Shown: positions 45,494 to 57,094, numbered from the stretch's first letter. The stretch is DNA of 64,000 nt from Elymus sibiricus (GCA_039707655.1 CM077676.1:427839379-427903378), one strand, 5' to 3'. Numbers and translations are program-made. The notes: generated by a model not told the origin, from the letters alone.

Positions 45494-46379
45494 TGATGTC
45501 TACTATGCAACTTTTATTCTTGTAGACGTTGTTGGGCCTCCAAGTGCAGAGTTTTGTAGGACAGTAGCAAATTTCCCTCAAGTGGATGACCTAAGGTTTA
45601 TCAATCCGTGGAAGGCATAGGATGAAGACGGTCTCTCTCAAACAACCCTGTAATCAAATACAAGAAATCTCTTGTGTCCCCAACACACCCAATACAATGG
45701 TAAATTGTATAGGTGCACTAGTTTGGCGAAGAGATGGTGATACAAGTGTAGTATGGATAGTAGATATAGGTTTTTATTATCTGAAAATAAAAAAACAGCA
45801 AGGTAGCAAGTAGTAAAAGTGAGCACAAACGGTATTGAAATGCTTGAAAACAAGGCCTAGGGTTCATACTTTCACTAGTGCAATCTCTCAATAATGCTAA
45901 GATAGTTGAATCATATAACAATCCCTCAACGTGCGATAAAGAATCACTCCAATGTTCCTATTAGCGGAGAACATAAGAAAGAAATTGTTGTAGGATTCGA
46001 AACTACCTCAAAGTTATCTTTTCCGATCAATCTATTGAGCCATCCCTATAAGTGTCACAAACAGCCCTAGAGTTCGTACTAAAATAACACCATATGATAC
46101 GCATCAACCAACTCTAATGCCACCTAGATACTCCAATGTTACCACAAGTATCCGTGAGTTGATTATTCGATATGCATTAAACAACTTCAAATTCATAATA
46201 TTCAATCCACACAAAGAACTTCAAAGAGTACCCCAAAGTTTCTTATCGGAGAAAAGATAATGAAAAGATGCAACCAACCCCTATGCCTAGATCACCCCAA
46301 GGTCACGGGAATCCGCAAGTTGATTACCAAAACATACATCAAGTTAATCAATAGAAAACCCCATTGTCACCACGGGTAT
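45494..46379 (-). repeat. Partial 5' LTR of the tandem Athila-like chain
   Basis: Matches 39516-40395 of the complete LTR and stops at CACGGGTAT, where the + strand element begins. The missing part should lie beyond the 3' end of that inserted element, outside the window. Confidence 0.85.
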
Positions 46380-48046
46380 TGATTCATCTCCAATGTATCT
46401 ATAATTTATGAAGTATTCATGCCATGTTTATTATAGTTTTGTATGATTTTGGTGCACTTTTATATGGCTTTTATATGACTTTTATGGACTAACATATTGA
46501 CCTAGTGCCCAATGCCAGTTGCTGTTTTCTGCTTGTTTTTGGTTTTCCAGAAAATCCATATCAAATGAAGTCCAAATGCAGCGAAACTTTTTGACGATTT
46601 TTTCTGGAAGGAAACAGACCCAGGAAGTTTCGGGGGAGCAGCAGAAGACCCACAGGGGCCCCACAAGCCACCTGGGCGCGCCCTGGTGCCTCGTGGGCCC
46701 CCTGTGGCTCCTCTTCGCGTGATTGCAACGCCAAAAATTATTATAAATACCAAAACCTCCAGAAATAACTCTAGAACTTCGACTCCGCCGCCGCAAGCCT
46801 CTGTACCTTCACGATCCCATCTACAGCCCTTTTCCGGCACCCTGCCGGAGGTGGAAATCATCACCGGAGGCCATCTTCATCATCCCAGTGGTCTCCATGA
46901 TGAGGAGGGAGTAGTTCACCCTCGGGGCTGAGGGTATGTACTAGTAGCTATGTGTTTGATCTCTCTCTCTCGTGTTCTTGATTTGGCACGATCTTGATGT
47001 ACAGCGAGCCTTGTTAATATAGTTGGATCATATGGTGTTTCTCCCTCTCTATCTTGTTGTGATGAATTTAGTTTTTACCTTTGAGGTTTCACTATTATCG
47101 GATTGAATATTTTTATGGATTTGAGAACACTTGATGTATGTCTTGCATATGAATACCCATGGTGACAATGGGGTATTATATTGATTCACTTGATATATGT
47201 TTTGGCACTCAAATTGCGGATTCCCGAGGTGACATTGGGGTAATCTATGCATAGGGGTTGATGCACGTTTTCGTCCTACTTTCTCCGGTAGAAATCTTGG
47301 GGCACTCTTTGAAGTTCTTTGTGTTGGATTGAATATTATGAATCTGAAGTTGTTTGATGCATATCGAATAATCAAGTCACGGATACTTGTGGTGACATTG
47401 GAGTATCTAGGTGACATTAGAGTTGGTTGATGTGTATCGTATGGTGTTATTTTAGTACGAACTCTAGGGCTGTTTGTGACACTTATAGGAATAACTCAAT
47501 AGATTGATCGGAAAGGATAACTTTGAGGTGGTTTCGTACCCTACAAACAATTACATCTTATGTTCTCCGCTAGATAAGAACTTTGGAGTGATTCTTTGTC
47601 GCACGTTGAGGGATTGTTATATGATTCAATTATGTTAGCACTGTTGAGAGATTGCACTAGTGAAAGTATGAACCCTAGGCCTTGTTTTCAAGCATTGCAA
47701 TACCGTTTGTGCTCCATTTTATCACTTGCTACCTTGCTGTTTTTATATTTTCAGATTACAAAAACCTATATCTACTATCCATACTACACTTGTATCACCA
47801 TCTCTTCGCCGAACTAGTGCGCCTATACAATTTACCATTGTATTTGGTGTGTTGGGGACACAAGAGATTTCTTGTATTTGATTGCAGGGTTGTTCGAGAG
47901 AGACCATCTTCATCCTATGCCTCCCACGGATTGATAAACCTTAGGTCATCCACTTGAGGGAAAATTGCTACTGTCCTACAAAAATTTACGCTTGGAGGTC
48001 CAACACGAGTCTAGCTACAAGAATAAGTTGTGTAGTATAGACATCA
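46380..48046 (+). repeat. 5' LTR of the + strand Athila-like element
   Basis: 1667 bases, TGATTCATCTCCAATG...TATAGACATCA. The 3' LTR begins TGATACGTCTCCAACG, so the 5' copy has lost two CpG sites near its start to TpG/CpA-type changes, as expected of methylated DNA. TATAAATA at 46742-46749. Confidence 0.9.
46651..46706 (+). promoter_or_regulatory. Hairpin upstream of the TATA box in the 5' LTR
   Basis: CACAGGGGCCCCAC..CACC.GGGCGCGCCC.GGTG..CGTGGG..CCTGTG folds around the self-complementary GGGCGCGCCC. It ends 35 bases before TATAAATA (46742). The corresponding region of the 3' LTR (52437-52503) has a longer loop. Confidence 0.75.
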
Positions 48047-48056
48047 AGCTCTTTTC

Positions 48057-48077
48057 TAGCGCCGTTGCCGGGGAGGT
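48057..48077 (+). promoter_or_regulatory. Primer binding site (tRNA-Asp type, Athila-like)
   Basis: TAGCGCCGTTGCCGGGGAGG begins 10 bases after the LTR end. One base differs from TGGCGCCGTTGCCGGGGAGG. Confidence 0.82.
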
Positions 48078-48171
48078 GAGTGCTTGAAGGTATATCTTTA
48101 GATCTTGCAATTGAATCTTTTAGTTTCTTGTTTTATCACTAGTTTGGTTTGTAAAGAAAATTACAAAAAAG

Positions 48172-49152
48172 ATGGAATTGAGATTGCCTCATATTATTCA
48201 TCTTTATAATGTCTTTCTTGAAAATAAGGATTCTGATAATTGCGCTCAATTATTAGAGGAAGAATTTAATAAAATGTTTTATGTGAGTCCTTTGAATGAT
48301 GAGCATGATTGCAATGTCGTTAGTATGCTTTCTATGAATATCCATGATGCTAGTGATATGCAAATCCATAAGCTTGGGGATGCTATATTTGATGAAGATG
48401 ATATTTTTAGTCCCGCAAGTTTTGATGAGAAAATTTATTATGATAATAGCATGCCTCCTATTTATGATGAACATATTGATGAAAGTGGGTTTGGAAGAGT
48501 GTCAACTCTAGGTACTAATGATCCCACTATTTTGGAGGGTGTTGAATCTTATGGCAATAATTATGAATGTGGATTTGGAGAGGTCATGACTTTATTTAGT
48601 AACGAATCCACTATTTTGGAAGAGATTTCAATTGATTATGACAACAAAGTTGCTATCTATGATGATTATTGTGATGACATGTATGCTATAAAGAATAATG
48701 ACAAATATGAAACTTGTCATCATGATTTTAAATTTCAATTGGATTATGCCAATCAAGTATCTCATGATAGTTATTTTGTTGAGTTTGCTCCCACTATTAT
48801 GAATGAGAAGAAATTTGTTTATGTGGAGAGTAATAAAATTTCTATGCTTGTGGATCATGAAAAGAATGCTTTATGTGATAGTTATATTGTTGAATCCATT
48901 CATGATGCTACTGAAAATCATTATGAGAGAGGATCATATGCTTGTAGGTGTTGCAATAATATAAGGTTTCCTCTCTATGTGTTTAAAGTTTTGAAGTTAT
49001 GCTTGTTTTTCCTTCCTATGCTAGTTGATTCTTGCTCCCATAAATTATTTGCTCACAAAATCCCTATGCATATGAAGTGGGTTAGTCTTAAATGTTCTAG
49101 TCATATGCTTCATGATGCTCTCTTTGTGTTTCAATTCTTTACTTTTATGTGA
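48172..49152 (+). CDS. Acidic ORF of unknown function in a non-autonomous Athila-like element
   Basis: An intact 326-codon frame, 95 bases after the primer site, where gag would start. The protein begins MELRLPHIIHLYNVFLENKD. The first 170 residues are strongly acidic with many Asp, Glu, Asn and Ser: EEEFNKMFYVSPLND, FDEDDIFSPASFDE and AIYDDYCDDMYAIKNNDK. The second half is more hydrophobic and Cys-containing: CRCCNNIRFPLYVFKVLKL, CLFFLPMLVDSCSHK. It ends with an aromatic tail FVFQFFTFM. I see no capsid, zinc-knuckle or protease motif. The same protein is frameshifted at 44386-45368 and truncated at 38796-39391. Conservation of length and frame suggests use by the element, perhaps in trans-packaging, but that is inference. 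Confidence 0.65.
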   Translation: MELRLPHIIHLYNVFLENKDSDNCAQLLEEEFNKMFYVSPLNDEHDCNVVSMLSMNIHDASDMQIHKLGDAIFDEDDIFSPASFDEKIYYDNSMPPIYDEHIDESGFGRVSTLGTNDPTILEGVESYGNNYECGFGEVMTLFSNESTILEEISIDYDNKVAIYDDYCDDMYAIKNNDKYETCHHDFKFQLDYANQVSHDSYFVEFAPTIMNEKKFVYVESNKISMLVDHEKNALCDSYIVESIHDATENHYERGSYACRCCNNIRFPLYVFKVLKLCLFFLPMLVDSCSHKLFAHKIPMHMKWVSLKCSSHMLHDALFVFQFFTFM

Positions 49153-52100
49153 GCATCATTGAAATCATCATGCCTAGCTAAAAAGGCATTAAAGAAAACC
49201 GGTTGTTGGGAGACAACGCAATACTTATACCTTCTCTTTTTGTGTGTTCACATGATTGAGCTACTGCAGTAATCATGTTTTATATGTTTTCTTTCAATAA
49301 TGTGCCAAGTAAAGCCTTTGGGATAGTGTGGATACTTGTTGATTTGATTTTGTGGAAAAACAGAAACTTTTGCGTCCTGTGCTGGAATTTCTATTCTGTA
49401 CTGGAGCGTGAGAAAATTCTGAAATTTTTACAGAGCATTGGGTTACAAATTTTTTAAGTTTTCCTAATTTTTCAGAATCTTTGCAGGTACAAAAGTATGG
49501 TTTTTAAATCGCTCACTACATGCTATTCTGTTTTTGACAGATTCTGTTTTTGATGCATAGTTTGCTTGTTTTATTGTTTCCATACCTTATATTGAGTAAT
49601 ATAAATTGTGGAATGATAGAATACAGTAGGAATTATGTGAGAACAATTATTAATCTTGTCTTGACAGTACCTAAGTGGATGATTTATTTTTATCATACTA
49701 ACCTATCTCATGGTGTTTCGTTATGTTTTATGTGATTGAAGTTTTCAAGTTTTGGGTGAGATATCGATATGAGGAGAATAAGGAGTGGCAAGACCCTAAT
49801 CTTGGGGATTCCCAAGTCACCCCAATGTAATACTCAAGGAAGACTCAACCATCTAAGCTTGGGGATGCCCCGGAAGGCATCCCCTCTTTCGTCTTCAACA
49901 TTATCGATAACCTTACTTGGAGCTATATTTTTATTCGTCACATGATATGTGTTTTGCTTGGAGCGTCATTTTCTTTTAGTTGTATTTGCTTGCTGTTATT
50001 TAGAATAATGTTTTGTATCTTTTTTTTAATAAAATTCCAAGTATAGCCTTTACCATGCTCTGTATGCAAGTTCATGTGTTGCTGCTTGAAAACAGAAAGT
50101 TTTCTGTTATGTCCAGAATATTCCTGAATAGTAAGAAAATGATAAAAATCTTAAATTTTTACACAGTAAGCATGCATGAGTTCTTTGTCACGTGGTAATT
50201 TTTTAGAATTTTTCGAGTTAGGGAAGTATGAATTCTTATTCACCCTTTACAGACTGTTCTGTTTAGACAGATTTCGGTTATAGTTGCATTGTTTGCATAT
50301 GTTGCTTCTTTAATGTTTATATTTGTGGATAGGAGTATTAAATATGCAGAGGCACTTCGTATGCAATGTTCAATTATAATTTTAGTTATTTGTTACAGTA
50401 GAGAATGTTAAGGTTTTGAGTTGATTTATACTAACTTATCTCACGAGTTCTTGTTGAGTTTTGTGTGGATGAAGTTTTTAAGATTTAGGAGAAGCCATGA
50501 TATGAGAGGAATTAAGGAGACACAAGAGCTCAAGCTTGGGGATGCCCAAGGCACCCCAAGATAACATTAAGAAGTCTCAAGCAACTAAGCTTGGGGATAC
50601 CCCGGTTGGCATCCCATCTTTCTTCATCAACACCTATCGGTTAGCCTAAGTTTTTACTTGTTCACGTGTTATGTGCTATTCTTGGAGTGTCCTTTTATTT
50701 TCGTTTTGTTTGTTGTTTGAATAAAATTATCTAGATCTGAAATTTTAAATGAGAGAGAGTCCTCACATAGCTACCTATTTACTTAACTACTCATTTGGTC
50801 TTCACTTATATCTTTTTAGAGTAGTTTGTCATTTACTCTTGTTCTTCACTTATATCCTATGATTAAATTGTTGAATGAATTGAATATCATAAATTTGAAA
50901 TTATATGTGCTTCATATGCTTGTATCATGTCTAGTAGTATTTTCACATTTGGGTTAGAAAGTGAAATCTATTGAAGCTTGACAATCACAATATTGGTCAT
51001 ACAAGCAATTCATGAATGATTAGTATAAGGAAGAGAACTTTCACATATAAAATATATTATCTTGGACATCTTTTATGATTGTGAATACCCATTAATTATT
51101 TTCAAACTTGAGCAAATTAGTTGAAGTTGGACAAGGAAGACAACGTAATGAGTTATGTTTGGGTATATTTGCATAGAAGTTATATTGTTATGGATCCTCC
51201 AACATGTGGTGCTTGCTTAGGATCTTTTGCTAGCCAAAAATTCATACTAAGTAGAGATACTACTTGTGCATCCAAAAACCCTTAAACCCAGTTTCTTCCC
51301 ATGAGTGTCCACCATATCTACCTATGGATTGAATAAGATCCTTCAAGTCAGTTGTCATCGGTGCAAAAAGCAATAAAAATTGTTCCTAAAATATGTATGA
51401 TCTTTTATTGCAAGGGAAAATAAGCGTTGTACGAACTTGTGATGATAAAGAAATAAAAGCGACGGACTGCATAATAAAGGTTGCTATCACAAGGGGCAAT
51501 ATAATGTGGCGTTCCTTTGCATTAAGGGCTTGCACATCCAAAAATCAAAAGCGCATGACAACCTCTGCTTCCCTCTGCGAAGGGCCTATCTTTTACTTTA
51601 TGTATTTATTTTTATGCAAGAGTCAATAGTATTGCTTCTCATTTCAACCTTAATTATTCCCTAGTTGGCAAGCATCATGTGGTGGGGAAAGATCCAGGCA
51701 AATATGGCCAGTCAAATATATTTGATCATGAATTATTATTGTTGACAATTATCTCTATGATAAATAAGTTGGGAGGCGAAACATTAAGCCCCTATCTTTC
51801 TCTGTGTTCGATGGATGCCATTTGTTCTAAAAATATGCTTTGAGTACTAGCAATCATAGAAGACTATATGATAATTGAGTATGTGGAGCTCTTACTTAGA
51901 CTTTGTTGAAGATAAGTTGAATTGCAATTGTTTGGTGACTAAGAACATAGGTTGTTAAGTTTCAAGAGAATGCATTGTTTGAACCATAACATGTGAATTG
52001 ATTGCTACTTTATCTTGATGAGTTTTATGAGAAAAAGTTGCTGTCATGATGCTAGGAAAAGTGATTGAAATTATCATTGATCAAACTTATGCACTATGCT

Positions 52101-52176
52101 AGCATTCACACTTCATAAATTATTTCTTTTATCATTTATCTACTCGAGGACGAGCAGGAATTAAGCTTGGGGATGC
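49153..52176 (+). other. Non-coding internal region with diverged tandem modules and repeated PPT motif
   Basis: Two diverged modules of about 700 bases each (roughly 49260-49980 and 50000-50740) share an order of motifs: AAAACAGAAA, a TTTTTACA stretch, CATGCTATT/TGTTCTGTTT, TACAGTAG, ATGAAGTTTT, and AAGCTTGGGGATGCCC followed by CGG..GGCATCCC. Exact or near copies of the polypurine motif lie at 49855-49868, 50532-50545, 50587-50600 and at the true tract 52163-52176. No gene is recognised. Confidence 0.7.
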
Positions 52177-52728
52177 TGATACGTCTCCAACGTATCTATA
52201 ATTTATGAACTATTCATGCCATGTTTATTATAGTTTTGTATGATTTTGGTGCACTTTTATATGATTTTTATGGACTAACATATTGACCTAGTGCCCAGTG
52301 CCAGTTGTTGTTTTCTGCTTGTTTTTGGTTTTCCAGAAAATCCATATCAAATGAAGTCCAAATGCAGCGAAACTTTTTGACGATTTTTTTTGGAAGGAAA
52401 CAGACCCAGGAAGCTTCGGGGGAGCAGCAGAAGACCCACAGGGGCCCCACAAGCCACCTGGGCGCCCCCCTGGGGCGCGCCCTGGTGCCTCGTGGGCCCC
52501 CTATGGCTCCTCTTCGCGTGATTCCCATGCCAAAAATTCTTATAAATACCAAAACCTCCAGAAATAACCATAGAACTTCGACTCTACCGCCGCAAGCCTC
52601 TGTACCTCCACGATCTCATCTACAGCCCTTTTCCGGCACCCTGCCGGAGGGGGAAATCATCACCGGAGGCCATCTTCATCATCCCGGCGGTCTCCATGAC
52701 GAGGAGGGATTAGTTCACCCTCGGGGCT
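52177..52728 (+). repeat. Partial 3' LTR of the + strand Athila-like element
   Basis: TGATACGTCTCCAACG to CACCCTCGGGGCT. The 5' LTR continues with GAGGGTATG at this point, so the LTR is interrupted and not ended. The CACTA terminus follows immediately. Confidence 0.9.
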
Positions 52729-53035
52729 CACTAGTAGAAAACAGGGCATTAGTCCCGGTTCCTAAGGGCCTTTAGTCCCGGTTCTGCAACCGGGACTAAG
52801 CAATCGGGACTGAAGGCCCCCACTTTTAGTCCTGGTTGTGTTACGAACCGGGACTAAAGGATCTCCACGTGGCCGCTGTGTGGCGCCCAGGCAGGAGGAC
52901 CTTTAGTCCCGGTTGGTAACACCGACCGGGACTAAAGGGTCTCCACGTGGCCGCTGCGCAACGCTCAGGCAGGAGGACCTTTAGTCCCGGTTGGTAACAC
53001 CAACCGGGACTAAAAGGCCGCCACGCGTCAGCCCC
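52729..53035. repeat. CACTA terminal inverted repeat and subterminal repeats
   Basis: Six to eight copies of TTTAGTCCCGGTT or its complement, including paired inverted copies around TGGTAACACC. Two longer direct units share 'CTCCACGTGGCCGCTG' and 'CAGGCAGGAGGACC'. These are the expected binding sites for the element's DNA-binding protein. Confidence 0.85.
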
Positions 53036-53380
53036 TGCCAAGCACTGTTTTTTTTAAAGGAGGGGTTTAGGGTTTAGGGGTTTTGGAGGGTTTAGGGGTT
53101 TCATATTGTGTTTCCCCCTTTTCTTTTTGTGTTTACCATTCAATTCTTTTACATTTAGGGTTTTCGTTTTTATTTTACGTTTTCCATTCAACTCGACGCT
53201 AGCTACTACATATAGCAATGAAGGAACCATTACACGAATCGTCATGAATATAGAGAGAAGTGACCTCTCTTTCTCCGTGCTTGGTCGAACAACAAGTTTT
53301 CGTATATCTATTTGACGCTACTACATATAGTACACGTTCATGCATATATACAATGTAACATCTCTTACGATCCCTAATAT

Positions 53381-56300
53381 CTAATTACCAACATTCACAT
53401 CCAATTCTCGATGGTATACTCCGGTTTTAGCTATGATCTCTTGAAGGAAGAATCCCGCCAATTCCTCTTGAATTGCTCGTATGCGAGCCTTTGGTACAAG
53501 TTCGTCCCGCATCCGTTGGATCTAATTTAAAGAAGGGGGTCAATATATATGAATGAAACTCAACACAATTGATGGTAATAAAATAAAATTGTGAATATTG
53601 TTTACGTACTTCAATTTGTTGTAAATTTCTGCCAGTCTCACTGGTCGTCATGCGAATGAACTCGCAAACGATGTATCCACATAAATTAGTCCCCCTTTCC
53701 TGCCTCAAGCACTTTACGAGAGTAGAGTTCAATCAAAATAATAATCAAGCATGATAATGGTAGTGAAATTAACTAGAATCAAAGAGATGCGCGGACCTAG
53801 CTAGTACTACTTACAGTGAGTTGTCGAAATTGCAGCTCCTCTTTCCATTCACCCCTAGCCTTCTTGGTGAACCGTTTCCAAACCCTGCCCAGCAAAGAAA
53901 ATAAATAAAGGAGTTATTAATTACTTGATACCAGGAAATGAACGAAAGTTGCCGATATAGTGCGATAATGATTGAAATTACCTCTGGAGCATATCACGCA
54001 GGTCCGCCCACATCTGAGGGTCTTTACGTAGCGAGTCCATGACAAGTACGCTTCCTGAGTCAACCCGAATGACTAGCAGAATAAAGTGGAACCTGCACAC
54101 GCAGCATAACTCATCAATTACACTTAAAATCGAGTAAGCGAAACAGAATGATGTGTACAAGAAAGTATAACACTCACTGGAGGTTGTAAGGAAATAGTAT
54201 TTCCCTTTTGGTTTGTTGTTGAATTAACGCCCTTAGCAAGATCTTCTCTGTATCCTTGGCATTCCATTTTACCGTACCTTCATGAATAGTATTTGGGTTA
54301 ATGAACCCAATGTCATAGATTTGTCCTCTTTTGCATTCGAGGATCTTCTTTCTGCATAATATATATAGTGAGGATAATTATACATGCAATGAACGAGCTG
54401 AGCTAGAGACTTAATTACAGAAATGATACTTACAAACAATAGCAACTGACGATAGATTTGTCGATGGCATCTTGATTGTATAACTGAAATAATTTTCAAA
54501 TTCAATGAAAATCTGCTCGTCTCCATTGAAGTAATGCTCATCTTTAATTCCCGCAATGATATAGTTTCTCCCTTGCTTTGAGGCTTCCAAGTACTAGTCA
54601 TGCAATCTTCGCATCATCGTTGGTAGATGCGGGAGCTCCTCAGGCCTGACGAGAGGCTTCCCGTGCTCGAATTTAAAGGCTAACTCAGCCATTTCGAACT
54701 GTACCTCATCGCCTAAGTAATCACCAAGAGTGAAACCAGGATCAGCGGCAGCTACCCCCGGATCATTAGCGATATCGGTAAACACCTTGAGCGGGGGCAC
54801 GATTGGTTTTTCTGTTCGCCGAGCTGGGGAATTGTTTTCCCCCTTGCACTACTGCTACTTCCCGACCGCTGCTGTGGATCTCTATATGACTTTACAATAG
54901 AGCGGTCATAGTTTGATAGCAGCGGAGGCGGCGGTGGTTTTGTAAGGTTTTCCAGCAAGCGCCTCGCTTTTACTGGATCTATTTTCTCAGTTGGATCTGG
55001 ACGGGTCGGTGCAAGCTGGCGTTTCACGTCGGCAACCACGGTCTCCATGGTTTCCTCCTCAGTCATGTCGTATGGTAACTTGGAAGAAGCCTTCTTGACG
55101 CTACCTGCTCTGGATTTCTTCGCTGTTGTACTACTAGCCACCGGAGCGGCGGCGGATCTCTTCCGCCGGTGCTGAGGCGACGGAGGAGGCGGAGTCAGCT
55201 GACGCGGCGGATTCTGCTGAGGGGCCTCCTCCGGCGGAGTCCGCTGACGCGGCGGAGACAGCTGAGGCGACGGGGTGTGCTGACGCGGCGGAGACGGCTG
55301 AGGCAGCGGAGATAGAGCTGGACTATGAGGAGTCTGCTGAGGGGCCTCCTCTGGCTGAGTCTGCTGACGCGGCGTCCAGTATGGAAGCACGATGTGTTCC
55401 TTTCTCCATAGAATGGTAGTCCTTATGGCATCTCCCAGATGAGTCTCCCCTTCATCTGTAGGGTACTCAAGCTCCAGCTGCTCAAATCCGTTGGTAACTT
55501 CATCCACCCCAATAACAGCATAGCCATCTGGAATCAGAGAGCAATGGTAAGTTCCATCAGGTACACGAGGTAAGGCATAGCCGACCGCCACCTTCAAGGT
55601 TATGTTCATGCATTTCGCATGTAGATCACAATGTTCCCTCTCCGTGATATCATCCATGGGGTAGCGATCAGGAGCCGTGATATCATCTACGGGCGGCCGA
55701 ACGAGCTGTGTGGAAGCCACGCTGCTTTTCCGCTGAGATGGTGGGGTAGCTCTGTGGGAAGTATCGAATGAAGGATCTTCGTGCCGCTGAGATGATGGGC
55801 CGGTAGCTCGCTGGCTGTTAAGTGCCTCTATCAATGCTAATCTTTCTTCTACCTTCCGCAGCCGGTCTGCATCCTCTTTCTTCTTTCTCCCTCGGCTTCT
55901 ATAAGTGTCTCTGCTGTCGGGAAACCCATCCTTCCACGGAACGAAGCCTGATGTGCCTCGTGTTCGTCCAGGGTGTTCAGGATTCCCGAGGGCGCGTGAC
56001 AGCTCGTCCTTCTCTCTGTCGGGATGGAACTTCCCTTCCTGCCTTGCCTGGATTGCATCCTGAATGTTTTTGACGGGTGTTGCAAGTTGAGCTTTCGTAT
56101 AAACACACTTCCCTGTTTCTGGGTGCAAAGTTCCCCCGTGCCCGAAGAACCAAGTCCTTGCCTGTTCGTGCCAGTTCAATGTCTCTGGATGGATCCCTTT
56201 ATCAAGCAGGTCGTTCTCAGCTTTGTCCCACGTAGGCCGGGCAACCTTGTAGCCACCTGACCCCGTAACATGGTGATATTCCTTCTTTGCAGCATTTTTC

Positions 56301-57094
56301 TTATTTATCAGTGACCTTTTCTTACCTTTCTCCGATGTCTTGTACGCCACAAATGCGGGACAGTGATCTTTCATCTTCTCATATTGACTGGTGAATGTTG
56401 GAGTCTTCTCTTTCAGGACAAACTTTTCGTGCAATCTTTTCTTCCAGTTCTTGAATTGTTCGGCCATCTTCTTAAGAGCCCACGCCTTGACTTTTCACTC
56501 TACAACATTGCTATTTGGATCCACCTCTGGCGGTAGGCTGAAATTTGTCATGAGCGTATTCCAAAGCTCATCTTTGGATCTATCGTCGACATAAGAAACT
56601 CCATCATCCGCCTTTGGCTTATTCCATTCTTGAATGCTGATCGGGATGCTGTCCCTAACAACAACTCCGCACTGACTTATAAATCGGTCTGCAGTCCGCT
56701 TGGGAGCAGTCGGTTTGCCATCTGCAGTGATTTCTTCGATCGTGAACCTTTCATTCTCGCCCAACCTTTTCTTCGGGCCTCGTCTCTTTACAGAAGGTTA
56801 GCTCAATCCAGAGGGCTAAAAGAAGAAAGAAGCGTTAATATATGTACATACAAATCAATTAATGCATCTAGTCAGCAGGCTTAATTAATATACCTCGCCG
56901 GACTTTGCAACAGTTAAGGCTCCAACACCGCCGGAGCCGTCATCTTCTCCCCCCATTCGATCACCGGAGCCGTCATCCTCTCTTCCCTTACCATCGGAGT
57001 CGTTGAGAAACTATGAGGTGATATCATCATCACCTCCGTCACGGATTATATCCCCCAACATCTCTTCTTGTTCTAAGTCTCTGTCGTGTTCCAT
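53381..57094 (-). pseudogene. CACTA second gene with Ulp1-like (C48) cysteine protease C-terminus
   Basis: Exons on the minus strand with GT/AG borders: 57094-56894, 56815-54433, 54351-54178, 54092-53982, 53884-53815, 53711-53610, 53521-53381. The large exon encodes LGENERFTIEEITADGKPTA, FKNWKKRLHEKF, RTWFFGHGGTLHPETGKCVY, a DUF8039-like part (LKVAVGYALPRVPDGTYHC) and a Pro/Gln-rich linker. The C-terminal exons carry a Ulp1-like fold: His in FHFILLVIR, Asp in VLVMDSLRKD, Gln and Cys in QERGTNLCGYIVCEF. Disablements: TAG 57013-57011, TAA near 56800, TGA 56497-56495, a one-base frameshift near 54800 and TAG at 54596-54594. Ulp1-like proteases cleave SUMO-type modifiers; their role in transposons is unproven. 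Confidence 0.8.

Larger units (their letters stand above)
38796..46379 (-). mobile_element. Non-autonomous Athila-like elements in tandem (internal-LTR-internal-partial LTR)
   Basis: Minus-strand order from the right: partial LTR (46379-45494), internal region (45493-41148), complete LTR (41147-39516), second internal region truncated at 38796. Both LTR 3' ends are followed by an Athila-type primer site, and both internal regions begin with the same acidic ORF. One LTR therefore serves as 3' LTR of the first unit and 5' LTR of the second, the product expected from unequal recombination between LTRs. No pol is present in either unit. Confidence 0.85.
46380..52728 (+). mobile_element. Non-autonomous Athila-like LTR element, 3' LTR cut by a CACTA
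   Basis: 5' LTR 46380-48046, primer site 48057-48077, acidic ORF 48172-49152, non-coding internal region to the polypurine tract AAGCTTGGGGATGC (52163-52176), 3' LTR from 52177. It inserted into the LTR of the minus-strand chain: the five bases before it (GGTAT, 46375-46379) continue in the uncut LTR copy as GGTATCCACATG. The second copy of the duplication is expected right of the window, because a CACTA interrupts the 3' LTR at 52729. Confidence 0.88.

Noticed and set aside
53050..53110. TTTAGGG-like repeats resembling plant telomere sequence
   Set aside because: Only about two perfect units mixed with TTTAGGGG and TTTTGGAGGG variants, inside CACTA subterminal DNA. Too short for an interstitial telomere array.
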